Positions 1 to 8,836 of a DNA stretch of 64,000 bases are shown here, piece by piece. Location: assembly GCF_024732245.1 (NCBI RefSeq), contig NZ_CP093845.1, positions 3,646,701-3,710,700 on the forward strand, in the 5' to 3' direction. The notes below the pieces were generated by a model. That model was given only the letters and a program-made list of their open reading frames with translations. It was not told where the DNA came from and ran no database searches. This DNA comes from Dietzia sp. B32. Lineage in GTDB: Bacteria; Actinomycetota; Actinomycetes; Mycobacteriales; Mycobacteriaceae. Within the stretch, counting starts at the first letter, position 1. Every line of letters starts with the position of its first letter. A program made the position numbers and the translations under genes.

Positions 1-1170
1 CCCGGTGGCGGGGCCCACCAGGACGAACAGGTTGGGGTAGCCGGCGACGGTGGTGCCCTTGTAGGCCTCCATGCCCTCGCTCTGCCACTTGTCCGCGAGC
101 GTGCGTCCGTCCGTTCCGCGGACCCGCTCGAAGAACGGGGAGTCGGTGACGTGGAAGCCGGTGGCCACCACCAGGACGTCCGTGGGGTGCTCGACGCCGT
201 CACCGGTGACGATCCCGGTCCCGGTGACACGGGTGATCGGCTCGGTGACCACGTCGACGTTGTCCCGGGACAGTGCCGGGTACCAGGAGTTGGACAGCAG
301 GATGCGCTTGCACCCGATCTCGAAGTGCGGGGTGAGCCGCGCGCGCAGCGCCCGGTCGCGCACCTGCATCGCCAGGTGCGCCCGTCCGAGCGCCTTGATC
401 GGCGCCAGCGCCGCGCGCGTGCGGGTCAGGCCCACCACCTGGAACTCGCGGCTGGCGTACTGCAGGGCCCGCACCGCGCGTTGCAACCCGGGCACCCGGC
501 GGTACAGCGACCGCTCGACCCGGGGGTACTGCCGATCCATACGCGGCAGTACCCAGGGCGCGGTGCGCTGGTAGACGTCGAGGTGCGCCACGGTCGGGGC
601 GATGGACGGCACCACCTGGATCGCCGAGGCGCCGGTGCCGATCACCGCGACGCGCCGATCGGCAAGCGTCACCGAGTGGTCCCACCGGGCGGTGTGGAAG
701 ACGGGCCCGGCGAAGTCTCCGATGCCGTCGATCTCGGGGAGCCTGGGCTCGCACAGTGCGCCGACGCCCAGCACCACCACGCGGGCGTCGTATACCCCCT
801 CGCTGGTGCGCACCGTCCACCGGCCGCGGGACTCGGAGTAGTCGACGGAGGTGACGTCGACGCCGAAGCGGATCTTGTCGCGCACGCCGGCCTCGTGGGT
901 CACCCGGCGGATGTAGTCGTAGATCTCGCCCTGCGGCGAGAAGGCCCGCGACCAGTCGGGGTTGAGGGCGAAGGAGTACGAGTAGAGGTGGGACGGGACG
1001 TCGCACGCCGCCCCGGGGTAGCTGTTGTCCCGCCACGTCCCGCCGACATCCGGGCCGCGCTCGAGGACCACGAGGTCGTCGAAGCCCTCCTGCGCGAGTC
1101 TGATGGCCGCGCCGAGCCCGGAGAACCCGGCCCCCACGACGAGGGTGTCGACGATTTCCGGCTGATCCAC
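1..1170 (-). CDS. Flavin-containing Baeyer-Villiger-type monooxygenase (3' part outside window)
   Basis: Likely an FAD- and NADPH-dependent monooxygenase inserting oxygen into a ketone. The reading frame is open from a GTG at 1170 to the window edge, giving 390 residues without the C-terminus. An FAD Rossmann motif GAGFSG lies near residue 12. The Baeyer-Villiger fingerprint FxGxxxHxxxW is seen as FAGPVFHTARW near residue 150, followed by a second nucleotide motif GTGASA (NADPH). The GTG start is chosen because AGGGAGAG sits about five bases upstream and the FAD motif falls at the normal distance. The gene is divergent from the CYTH-CHAD gene. A palindrome at 1211-1226 lies in its upstream region. 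The substrate cannot be told from sequence. Confidence 0.9.
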   Translation of the reverse strand, partial: MDQPEIVDTLVVGAGFSGLGAAIRLAQEGFDDLVVLERGPDVGGTWRDNSYPGAACDVPSHLYSYSFALNPDWSRAFSPQGEIYDYIRRVTHEAGVRDKIRFGVDVTSVDYSESRGRWTVRTSEGVYDARVVVLGVGALCEPRLPEIDGIGDFAGPVFHTARWDHSVTLADRRVAVIGTGASAIQVVPSIAPTVAHLDVYQRTAPWVLPRMDRQYPRVERSLYRRVPGLQRAVRALQYASREFQVVGLTRTRAALAPIKALGRAHLAMQVRDRALRARLTPHFEIGCKRILLSNSWYPALSRDNVDVVTEPITRVTGTGIVTGDGVEHPTDVLVVATGFHVTDSPFFERVRGTDGRTLADKWQSEGMEAYKGTTVAGYPNLFVLVGPATG

Positions 1171-1210
1171 AGTCTCTCCCTACGACGAACGTGTGACCGT
1201 TGCCACCGAC

Positions 1211-1226
1211 CTTACCCGTCGGTAAG
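1211..1226. promoter_or_regulatory. Palindrome, candidate TetR-type operator
   Basis: CTTACC-CGTC-GGTAAG is a perfect inverted repeat with 6-bp arms. It lies 41 bases upstream of the monooxygenase start and 57 bases before the divergent CYTH-CHAD gene. Its form resembles TetR-family operators. No regulator gene is adjacent, so the binding protein is unknown. Confidence 0.4.
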
Positions 1227-1282
1227 TCCACCGGGGGCCGTGCTCCTTCACGCCGTTCATCCTTTACTGATACAACCGGTCC

Positions 1283-2941
1283 ATGACGATCAACGAGACC
1301 GTCGAGGTCGAGAGCAAGTTCGAGGTCGACGAGCACACCCCGCTGCCCACCGTCGACGCCCTCGCGCCTCTCGTCGCGGACGTCCCGGTGCAGCACCAGC
1401 TCTCCGCCACCTACTACGACACCGCGGACCTGTCGCTCACCCGCCACAAGGTGACCCTCCGGCGCCGGACCGGTGGGGACGACGAGGGCTGGCACCTCAA
1501 GCTGCCCGCCCGGGGTGGTCGCGTCGAGTTGCAGGCCCCGCTCGGTGACGGCGACCCGCGCGACGACGTCGTCCCACCGGAGTTCCTCTCCGCGGTCGCC
1601 GGGGTGGTCCGGCGCCGGCCGCTCGAGCCCGTCGCCCGCATCGACAACCGTCGGCAGGTCCTCACGTTGCGGGACCCCGACGGTGCCCCGGTGATCGAGT
1701 TCTGCGACGACCACGTCTCCACCGAGTCCTTCGTCGACGGCGGGTCCACGTCCGGGTGGCGGGAGTGGGAGACCGAACTGGTCGATCCGGGACGGCCCGA
1801 CGCGCACGACCTCCTCGAGAGCGTCGCGACTGCATGCGCTGCCGCGGGCGCCACGGCCTCGTCGTCGTCGTCCAAACTCGCCCGCACGATCGGGCCCCTC
1901 CCCGAGGCCCACGAGCGCGGCGTCTCCCCCGTGCGGGACGCCCTGGCTCGTGACCTGCACCAACTCCTCGATCACGACCCGGGCGCCCGTCGCGTCACCA
2001 TGGTGGGCGTCCACCAGATGCGCGTGGCGGTCCGGGGTCTGCGCAGCACCATCAGTTCCTACGCCGACGAGCTCGGGTCCGAGACCGCCGCCACCGACCT
2101 CGACCTGGCAGCGATCCTCGCCGAGCTCAAGGTGCTCGCCGCCGTACTGGGCAAGGTCCGTGACATCCAGGTGGTCGACCAACGGCTCGGGGCGCTGGCC
2201 GCCGGCTACCCCGAGGACGTGGTGACCCCGCGGACCCGGCACCTCCTGCGTACCGAACTGGACCTCGAGGAGGCCAGGGCGGGCGAACGACTCACCGCGG
2301 CGCTGCTCTCCGACCGGTACCTCGACCTCCTCGACCGGCTCCACGACCTGGTCCGCATCGCGGGCACCGACGCGGCCCCGGCGGAGGGCGGGACGCGGAC
2401 GAAGGGCGGCGGGACGCGTCGCGACGCCGAGGACCTCCTCCTGCGCGGGGTCGATCGGCAGTTCAGGAAGTTCGCCAAGGCCCGCACCCGCACCGAGCGC
2501 GACCTGGACTCCCTCGACCTGACGCTGGCCCAGCGGGAGGAGCTCACCCACGTCGTGCGCAAGCGGGCCAAGGCGTTACGCTCCAACGTCAGCGCGGTGC
2601 CGGCCACGGACGACCTCGCCATCGCACCGTTGCGCACCGCCTGCGACCGGCTGCACTCGGTGCTCGGCGAGGTGCAGGACAGTGTCACCACCCGGCAGTG
2701 GATCAGACGCATCACGCGGCGTGCCGAATTCGCGGGCGAATCGACGTTCGGCCTCGGGGTGCTCTTCGAGCACGAGCGGGGGTTCTCCGAGCGCGCCCTC
2801 GAGGGGTTCGAGGGCGACGCCGCGGCGGTGACGGCCGCCTACCGCGAGCTGTCCGAATCACGCCGCGCGGCACGGCGATGCAGGAGGAAGGACGAGAAGG
2901 GCGGGAAGAAGGGCAACAAGAAGAAGGGCCGCGGGAAGTAG
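1283..2941 (+). CDS. CYTH and CHAD domain protein
   Basis: A 552-residue protein with an N-terminal CYTH domain (about residues 5-205, triphosphate tunnel fold) and a C-terminal CHAD helical domain (about 225-520). The CYTH signature ExExK is present as EVESK at residues 8-12. The CHAD part has the conserved His segment VGVHQMRVAVRGLRS near residue 244 and many basic helices expected to bind polyphosphate. The C-terminal tail is very lysine- and glycine-rich. CYTH enzymes act on triphosphates or inorganic polyphosphate, and CHAD domains bind polyphosphate granules, so a role in polyphosphate metabolism is likely. The exact reaction is not predictable. Confidence 0.9.
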   Translation: MTINETVEVESKFEVDEHTPLPTVDALAPLVADVPVQHQLSATYYDTADLSLTRHKVTLRRRTGGDDEGWHLKLPARGGRVELQAPLGDGDPRDDVVPPEFLSAVAGVVRRRPLEPVARIDNRRQVLTLRDPDGAPVIEFCDDHVSTESFVDGGSTSGWREWETELVDPGRPDAHDLLESVATACAAAGATASSSSSKLARTIGPLPEAHERGVSPVRDALARDLHQLLDHDPGARRVTMVGVHQMRVAVRGLRSTISSYADELGSETAATDLDLAAILAELKVLAAVLGKVRDIQVVDQRLGALAAGYPEDVVTPRTRHLLRTELDLEEARAGERLTAALLSDRYLDLLDRLHDLVRIAGTDAAPAEGGTRTKGGGTRRDAEDLLLRGVDRQFRKFAKARTRTERDLDSLDLTLAQREELTHVVRKRAKALRSNVSAVPATDDLAIAPLRTACDRLHSVLGEVQDSVTTRQWIRRITRRAEFAGESTFGLGVLFEHERGFSERALEGFEGDAAAVTAAYRELSESRRAARRCRRKDEKGGKKGNKKKGRGK

Positions 2942-2955
2942 GCGCGCCCGGCGGG

Positions 2956-3129
2956 TCAGTCCTTCTCGTCCTCGGCGTCCCACGCCTCGTTGCGGGCCTT
3001 CGCCTTCGCCAGCGCCGCCTCCGCCTCCCCGCGCGTGGCGTACGGGCCCATCCGGTTGTCCCAGTTGGTCACCTTGCCCTGCAACGCCTGACCTGTGGTG
3101 ATGTCGTAGTACCACTGTTCGTCCGACAT
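2956..3129 (-). CDS. Small conserved-type protein of 57 residues, function unknown
   Basis: Reads MSDEQWYYDITTGQALQGKV and ends in a charged tail EAWDAEDEKD. GGAGG stands six bases before the ATG, and codon use is GC-rich like its neighbours. The WYYD...GxVTNWDNRMGPYATRGEAEAAL pattern is typical of short actinobacterial proteins annotated as SPOR-like or hypothetical. It is convergent with the CYTH-CHAD gene, with 14 bases between their stops. No enzyme motif is visible. Confidence 0.8.
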   Translation of the reverse strand: MSDEQWYYDITTGQALQGKVTNWDNRMGPYATRGEAEAALAKAKARNEAWDAEDEKD

Positions 3130-3310
3130 GGTGGACCTCCTCGGTGCGACGGATGGCGTTCACTCCGGACCCTACTACCAGCGCCTCGGAGTATCAGTCT
3201 TCCGGCCTCGTCGGCTTGCGCGCCGGAAATGCACGATTCCGAGGGACGTGCGCTCCCGGAGTGGACCATAGGGAGCACGCAACCGGCGGGCGCACCACCA
3301 ACCGGGGATG

Positions 3311-3750
<440 letters not shown>

Positions 3751-3790
3751 GGGAGTCTAGTCGCCCGCGCGGGGCGGTCGGGGTGCGGGC

Positions 3791-4474
3791 TCAGACGAGG
3801 TGGGAGGTGTCGTTGACCAGGTGCACCGAGGTGGGACCGTCGGGGTAGAAGCGCACGTCGGAGACGGAGGCGAGGTCCAGGTGCAATCGGAACAGCAGTT
3901 CGTCCCCGGCGCCCAGACCCGCCCGGATCGCCAGTTTGATGGGCGTGACGTGGCTGACCACGGCGACGACGCCGCCGGGGCGGTCGGTCACGATGCGCTG
4001 CAGTCCCCGCTCGACGCGCGCCCGCACCACGGCGAAGCTCTCGCCACCCGGTGGTGCCACGGCGGTGTCGGCGAGCCACCGCGAGTGGAGGGCGGGGTCC
4101 TGCTCGGCGGCCTCCCGGAAGGTCAGCCCCTCCCACCCGCCGAAGTCGGTCTCGATGAGGTCCTCGTCCACCACCAGGGGCACGCCTGCGGCATCGGCGG
4201 CCCGCTCGGCGGTCGCCAGGCAGCGTCGGAGCGGGGAGGAGACCACCGCGGTGAGATCCGGCAGTGCCGCGAGCCGGGCGGCGGTCCGCTCGGCCTGGGT
4301 GACGCCCAACTCGGTGAGGTCGGGGTCGCCCTGTCCGGAGTAGCGCCGGTCCACCGACAACGGGGTCTGTCCGTGGCGGGCCAGGACGATCCGGGTGGGG
4401 TGGCCGGTGGCCCCGGTCCAGCCGGGTCCGCTGCTCGAACCCGCTCCGGTGCCCGAACCCGGTCGGCTGCTCAC
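3791..4474 (-). CDS. Histidine phosphatase family protein (Rv2228c-like phosphatase half)
   Basis: A 227-residue phosphatase of the phosphoglycerate mutase/CobC-like superfamily. The catalytic RHG is at residues 33-35 (VLARHGQT), the acidic partner segment is ETDFGGWEG, and the second His is near residue 175 (VVSHVTPIK). The GTG start is chosen because it overlaps the preceding zinc-ribbon stop as GTGA. An upstream ATG at 4507 would run through that gene. In M. tuberculosis the orthologous position holds a fused RNase HI-phosphatase. Here only about 25 Gly/Ser-rich residues precede the phosphatase, so the RNase H domain is absent. Possible substrates are alpha-ribazole phosphate or a general phosphoester. 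Confidence 0.85.
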   Translation of the reverse strand: MSSRPGSGTGAGSSSGPGWTGATGHPTRIVLARHGQTPLSVDRRYSGQGDPDLTELGVTQAERTAARLAALPDLTAVVSSPLRRCLATAERAADAAGVPLVVDEDLIETDFGGWEGLTFREAAEQDPALHSRWLADTAVAPPGGESFAVVRARVERGLQRIVTDRPGGVVAVVSHVTPIKLAIRAGLGAGDELLFRLHLDLASVSDVRFYPDGPTSVHLVNDTSHLV

Positions 4475-5202
4475 GAGTTGTCGGTGCGGACCACGATCAC
4501 GCCACACTCGGGGCAGTTAAGCACCTCGTCCTCGGGGGCGGAGCGGAACGCCGAGACGGTGCTCCGGTCGAGGTCCATCGCGCAGGCGGAGCAGCGGCCG
4601 CCGTTGAGGATCGCCGCGCCCCGGCCCGCCTCCTTCGCGCTACGGGTGTAGTGGTCGAGGAGTGCGGCGGGGATGGTCTCGGCCACGCGGGCCCGCTCGG
4701 CCATGGTCTCCGTCACCGCGTCCTCGAGCTCCGCGAGGGCGGTGTCGCGCAGCGTCACGGCCAGCCCGATGCGCGCGTCCAGGTCGGTGACGATCGCGCC
4801 GGAGTGGCGGACGTCGGCCTCCATGGCCTCGTGCCGCTCGCCGAGCTCGCCGAGCTCACCCTCGAGTGCCTCCTGCCGGCGGGCCAGCGAACGCAGTTCG
4901 TAGTCCAGTTCGGTGGACTGCCGCTCGGACAGGCCGCCCTTCGCGAGCAGGTCGGAGTCCGCAGCACGACGCCGACGCACGGCCTCCAGGTCGGACCGCA
5001 GCTTGGCCAGTGCGCGGTCGAGATCCTCCAGGTGGATCCGGGCCCGGGCGACGGACTCCGTGGCGGCCCGCCGCTCGGCCTCCAGCGCGTCGAGGGTCGC
5101 CTGCTCGGGTAGCTGCGACCGCCGGTGCTCGAGACTCGCCAGTCGCAGGTCGAGGTCGGCGATGTCGACGAGTCGACGCTGGTCGTGGGGATCGGCCTTC
5201 AT
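4471..5202 (-). CDS. Coiled-coil protein with C4-type zinc ribbon (Rv2229c-like)
   Basis: A 243-residue protein with long heptad-rich helices over residues 10-180 and a C-terminal zinc ribbon, CSACAMDLD...CPECG. This is the standard architecture of the DUF164/CdsZ-like zinc-ribbon family found beside nif3 in actinobacteria. The start is MKADPHDQRRL, 11 bases after the Nif3 stop. Its stop overlaps the phosphatase start by four bases, so they are translationally coupled. The fold suggests nucleic acid or partner binding; the biochemical role is unknown. Confidence 0.88.
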   Translation of the reverse strand: MKADPHDQRRLVDIADLDLRLASLEHRRSQLPEQATLDALEAERRAATESVARARIHLEDLDRALAKLRSDLEAVRRRRAADSDLLAKGGLSERQSTELDYELRSLARRQEALEGELGELGERHEAMEADVRHSGAIVTDLDARIGLAVTLRDTALAELEDAVTETMAERARVAETIPAALLDHYTRSAKEAGRGAAILNGGRCSACAMDLDRSTVSAFRSAPEDEVLNCPECGVIVVRTDNS

Positions 5203-5213
5203 GGGTGCCAAGA

Positions 5214-6371
5214 CTACCGCTGCCCCCGCGCTCCCCCGGCGGCCACCGTCCAGGGGTCGGTCCGCTGCTCGCAGACCGTCGCCGTGAGATCCGCCCCCTC
5301 CTCGAGCAGGGCCGCGGCCTGTGCGCACCACGGGAACTCCAGCGCCCAGTGCGCGGCGTCGACGAGCATGGGCCCGCCCGAGCGAAGGTGCTCGTCCACG
5401 ACGTGATGGCGCAGGTCCCCGGTGAGGTAGACGTCGGCGCCCGCGGCGCGGGCCGCGCCCAGCAGGGAATCGCCGGACCCGCCGCACAGCGCGACGCGCC
5501 GGATCTCGGCGTCGGGATCGCCCGCGGCGCGGACCCCCCACTCGGTGGTGGGCAGGCGCTCGGCCACGAGCTCGGTGAACCGCGCCAACGTCATCGGTGC
5601 GTCGAGTTCGCAGATCCGACCGAGCCCGGTGTCCTCGGGTCCGGGTCCGGGTCCGGCGTGGTTGACGAACACGTCCATCGCGGGCACCTCGTACGGGTGC
5701 CCGGCCAGGACGGCGCGCCGCACCGCGGACCGCAGTTCCGGCGGCGCGACGAATTCCACCCGGGTCTCGGAGACCTGCTCGGGCTCGCCGATGCTGCCGA
5801 TGGTCGGGTCGGTGCCGTCGCCGGGGCGGAACCGGCCGGTGCCCCGGACGGAGAACGAGCACTCGGTGTAGCCGCTCATCCGCCCGGCGCCGGCGGCGAA
5901 GACCGCGTTCAGCAGGTCGTCGCGGTCGTCGTCGGGCACGGTCACCACCCACCGGTCGACGGTTCCGTCGCCGGTGGGGGCCAGGGGGCGGCCGGGGGTC
6001 AGACCGAGCGCGTCGGCGAGGGCGTCGTTGACTCCGGGTCGGGCGGAATCGGCGTTGGTGTGTGCGGAGTACAGCGCGCAGCCGCCCGCGATGAGCCGGT
6101 GGAGCAGTCGACCCTTGGGGGTGTCGGCGGCCACGGAGTGCACGCCCCGCATCAGCGGCGGGTGGTGGACCAGCAGCAGGTCGGCGCCCTCGGCGAGCGC
6201 GTGGTCGACCACGGCGTCGGTGGCGTCCACCGCCACCACGACCCGCTCCACCTCGGCCGCCGGGTCACCGGCGACCAGTCCCACGCGGTCCCACGATTCG
6301 GCCAACCGCGGCGGGTAGGCGTGCTCCAACAGGTCGATCACGTCGGCCAGGGTGGGCCTGCCGGTGGTCAT
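5214..6371 (-). CDS. Nif3-like dinuclear metal center protein
   Basis: A 385-residue protein of the Nif3/YbgI (GTP cyclohydrolase I type 2-like) family. Metal-binding segments are visible: VHHPPLM near residue 73, HTNADSA near 105, and the C-terminal GDLRHHVVDEHLR and DAAHWALE. The middle third (about 130-230) is the inserted PII-like domain typical of the longer bacterial forms. It sits in a four-gene minus-strand operon between the aminotransferase and the zinc-ribbon gene, as in mycobacteria. The enzymatic activity of this family is still debated. Confidence 0.92.
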   Translation of the reverse strand: MTTGRPTLADVIDLLEHAYPPRLAESWDRVGLVAGDPAAEVERVVVAVDATDAVVDHALAEGADLLLVHHPPLMRGVHSVAADTPKGRLLHRLIAGGCALYSAHTNADSARPGVNDALADALGLTPGRPLAPTGDGTVDRWVVTVPDDDRDDLLNAVFAAGAGRMSGYTECSFSVRGTGRFRPGDGTDPTIGSIGEPEQVSETRVEFVAPPELRSAVRRAVLAGHPYEVPAMDVFVNHAGPGPGPEDTGLGRICELDAPMTLARFTELVAERLPTTEWGVRAAGDPDAEIRRVALCGGSGDSLLGAARAAGADVYLTGDLRHHVVDEHLRSGGPMLVDAAHWALEFPWCAQAAALLEEGADLTATVCEQRTDPWTVAAGGARGQR

Positions 6372-6407
6372 GGTCGCTCCCCTTCCTGTTCACCCGCCGC
6401 GCCGCGA

Positions 6408-7508
6408 TCAGTCCGTGCCGCGATCTGCCCGTTCCGCCATCTGTCCGTGCCAGGCTCCGACGAGTTCGTCCACCATCGTGCCCGGCCGCACGGCCAGTCG
6501 CAGGTAGGTGGCGTCGAGGCCGGGGAACGTGTCGCAGCGACGGGTGACGATCCCCCGGCGCACGAGCCCGGTCCGGAACGCGACCGGATCGATCCCGGCC
6601 GGGGTGCGGACCAGGACGAACGGCGCGGCCGGCGGCACCACCACCTCGATCCCCGCGGCGCCGAGTGCGCGGACCATCTCATCCCGCTCGGCCGCGACCT
6701 GCACCCGCGCGGCGTCGAGCTCCGGATCCGCCTCCGGACCGACGCATGCCCGGACGGCCTCCAGCTGGAGGGTGCCCAGGGGCCAGTGCGGCCGGCGCGC
6801 GGCCAGGTCGGCCAACACCGACGGGTCCCCGACGGCGTACCCCACTCGCAGGCCGGCCAGCGCCCACGTCTTGGTCAACGACCGCAGCACCACGAGGCCC
6901 GGCAGCTCGGCGCCGGCGAGGGTGTGGGCCGCCTCGTCCGGGAGGATGTCGCAGAACGCCTCGTCGACGACCGTCACCCGCCCCGGACGACACAGCGCCG
7001 CCACGGCGGACCGGGGGTGCACCACCGAGGTGGGGTTGGTGGGATTGCCGACGACGACGAGGTCCGCCTCCTCCGGGACGAGGCCGGGATCGAGGTCGAA
7101 CGGAACCGGCAGGAGGACCCGCTCCACCGACACGCCGGCCCGTCGCAGCTCGAGCTCCGGTTCGGTGAAGGACGGGTGCACCACCGCCGCTCGCAGCAGG
7201 TTCCGGGCCGCGTGCGCGGCGAGCAGGTGGAACCCCTCCGAGGCGCCGCCCAGCAGCAGGACGCGGTCGCGTCCGACCCCGTGACGGGCGGCCACGGCGG
7301 CCACCGCGGCGTCGTCGTCGTCGACCCCCGGATATCCCCCCAGGTCGGCGAGGCGGGCCGCCAACCTGTCGCGGAGCCAGCCCGGCGGCCCGGACCCGCG
7401 CACGTTGACGGCGAAGTCCAGGGCGCCGGGGACCAGCTCGGCGTCACCGTGGTGTCGCAGCGCCGCCCACGACGCCTGGTCGGGGCCCTCTCCGGGTTGT
7501 TCACTCAT
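6408..7508 (-). CDS. cobC: CobC-like PLP aminotransferase (Rv2231c-like)
   Basis: A 366-residue fold-type I PLP enzyme of the histidinol-phosphate aminotransferase/threonine-phosphate decarboxylase group. The N-terminal segment VPGALDFAVNVRGSGPP and the PLP-lysine motif LRSLTKTWALAGLRVGY are diagnostic, and GNPTNPTS and VDEAFCD supply other cofactor contacts. In cobalamin synthesis this family makes (R)-1-amino-2-propanol phosphate for the nucleotide loop. A histidinol-phosphate-type transaminase is the alternative. It is first in the minus-strand operon and divergent from the HAD gene at 7595. Unlike the other cobalamin genes here it has no riboswitch. Confidence 0.82.
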   Translation of the reverse strand: MSEQPGEGPDQASWAALRHHGDAELVPGALDFAVNVRGSGPPGWLRDRLAARLADLGGYPGVDDDDAAVAAVAARHGVGRDRVLLLGGASEGFHLLAAHAARNLLRAAVVHPSFTEPELELRRAGVSVERVLLPVPFDLDPGLVPEEADLVVVGNPTNPTSVVHPRSAVAALCRPGRVTVVDEAFCDILPDEAAHTLAGAELPGLVVLRSLTKTWALAGLRVGYAVGDPSVLADLAARRPHWPLGTLQLEAVRACVGPEADPELDAARVQVAAERDEMVRALGAAGIEVVVPPAAPFVLVRTPAGIDPVAFRTGLVRRGIVTRRCDTFPGLDATYLRLAVRPGTMVDELVGAWHGQMAERADRGTD

Positions 7509-7594
7509 TCCCGGAAGCGTAGGACGACCGCGCGCGCCGCGCGGCGCCGGACGGGCGGAGGGGCCCGCCCGGCGGACTCTGGGAGGATGGCGGC

Positions 7595-8263
7595 ATGACC
7601 GACCGCCCGATCCTCCTGGTGGACCTCGACGGCACCATCACCGACTCCCTCGACGGCATCGCCAAGTCCCTCCACCACGCGCTCGGCGTGGTGGGCACGC
7701 GCTGGGACGACACCCGCGACATCCGTTCCATCGCCGGCCCGCCCATGGTCGACACGTTGACCTCGCTCGGCCTCGCCGGGTCCGACCTGGACCGGGCCGT
7801 GGCCGCCTACCGGGAGCGCTACGACGAGGTGGGGTGGTTGGAGAACGCCGTCTTCACCGGGATGGACGCGTTGCTCGACCGGCTCGCCGTGGACGGCTAC
7901 CGGATGGCGGTCGCCACGAGCAAGGACGAGGTCGCCGCGCGCCGGATCCTCGGGCACTTCGACCTGGCCGCGCCCTTCGAGTTCATCGGCGGGGCCGACA
8001 TCTCCGTCGGCCGGATGGCCAAGGCCGACGTGATCGCGCACTCCCTCGCTGCGATGGGGGTCGAGCCGACGCCCGTCGACGGGGGCGGGACCGGGCAGGT
8101 GCTGATGATCGGAGACCGCGAGCACGACATCGAGGGCGCCGCCCGCTACGGCGTCCCCACCGCGATCGTGCGGTGGGGTTACGGGCGCCCCGACGAGTGG
8201 GACCGCGCCCACTGGTCGGCCGTCGACACCGCCGCACTGGAGGAGATCATCCGTGGGTGGTGA
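7595..8263 (+). CDS. ptkA: HAD-superfamily hydrolase, PtkA-like
   Basis: A 222-residue HAD protein similar in length and context to phosphoglycolate phosphatases. Motif I is DLDGTITDS with Asp10 and Asp12, motif II is VATSKDE, and motif IV is MIGDREHDIEGA. The gene overlaps the downstream tyrosine phosphatase by 11 bases. That pairing is the M. tuberculosis ptkA-ptpA arrangement, in which PtkA was reported as an unusual tyrosine kinase acting on PtpA. The symbol rests on this context. From sequence alone a phosphatase activity is equally possible. Confidence 0.8.
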   Translation: MTDRPILLVDLDGTITDSLDGIAKSLHHALGVVGTRWDDTRDIRSIAGPPMVDTLTSLGLAGSDLDRAVAAYRERYDEVGWLENAVFTGMDALLDRLAVDGYRMAVATSKDEVAARRILGHFDLAAPFEFIGGADISVGRMAKADVIAHSLAAMGVEPTPVDGGGTGQVLMIGDREHDIEGAARYGVPTAIVRWGYGRPDEWDRAHWSAVDTAALEEIIRGW

Positions 8264-8729
8264 GTCGCGGGTGCGCGTGGTGTTCGTCTGTACCGGCAAC
8301 ATCTGTCGCTCCCCCATGGCCGACGTCATGGCGCGTCGGGCGTTCGCAGACGCCGGGCTCGGCGACCGGGTGGTCGTCTCCAGCGTCGGCACCGGCGGCT
8401 GGCACGTCGGCGACGGCATGGACCCGCGCGCCGCGGCCGAGCTCGCGGCCCACGGCTACGACACCGGGCACGTGGCCGCGCAGCTGTCCGAGGAGGACCA
8501 CGACGCCGACCTCGTGGTGGCCCTCGACGCCGGCCACCGCGATCACCTGCACCGCGCGGGCGTCGACCCCGACCGGATCCGGCTGCTGCGTTCGTACGAA
8601 CCCGGCGCGGACGGTGCGGACGTGGCCGACCCGTACTACGGCGACGACAGCGGCTTCGCCCGCACCCGCCTGCAGATCTCGCGCGCCCTGCCCGGTCTGG
8701 TCGCCGAGGTGCGCGGCCTCACTGCTTAG
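8253..8729 (+). CDS. ptpA: Low-molecular-weight protein tyrosine phosphatase
   Basis: A 158-residue enzyme that removes phosphate from phosphotyrosine. The P-loop CTGNICRS (Cys13, Arg19) is at the N-terminus, and the general acid Asp lies in VADPYYGD near residue 130. Length and motif spacing match the LMW-PTP family. The start is a GTG embedded in the last codons of the HAD gene, consistent with coupling; a GTG six codons later is an alternative. The stop codon is the first base triplet of a 14-bp tandem repeat. Confidence 0.92.
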   Translation: MGGESRVRVVFVCTGNICRSPMADVMARRAFADAGLGDRVVVSSVGTGGWHVGDGMDPRAAAELAAHGYDTGHVAAQLSEEDHDADLVVALDAGHRDHLHRAGVDPDRIRLLRSYEPGADGADVADPYYGDDSGFARTRLQISRALPGLVAEVRGLTA

Positions 8730-8792
8730 CGGGCGCAGGGTAGCGGGCGCGGGGTAGCGGGCGCGGGGTAGCGGGCGCGGGGTGGCGGGCGC
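8727..8792. repeat. Tandem 14-bp repeat, 4 full copies plus a diverged partial
   Basis: The unit TAGCGGGCGCGGGG occurs at 8727-8740 (one A variant), 8741-8754, 8755-8768 and 8769-8782, followed by a diverged copy. It begins exactly at the ptpA stop codon and fills most of the ptpA-SURF1 gap. It is a GC-rich microsatellite-like tract with no spacers, so it is not CRISPR. Confidence 0.9.
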
Positions 8793-8836
8793 ACCGGCGA
8801 CGGGACCCGCCGGCGCGCGACGGATACCCTGGGACC

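Noticed and set aside
200..2551. Very long minus-strand open frame opposite the CYTH-CHAD gene
   Set aside because: It is the antisense shadow of GC-rich coding DNA. The real gene on plus has domain motifs and this one has none.
8727..8792. Repeat array considered as CRISPR
   Set aside because: The units are 14 bp and contiguous without spacers, and no cas genes are present.
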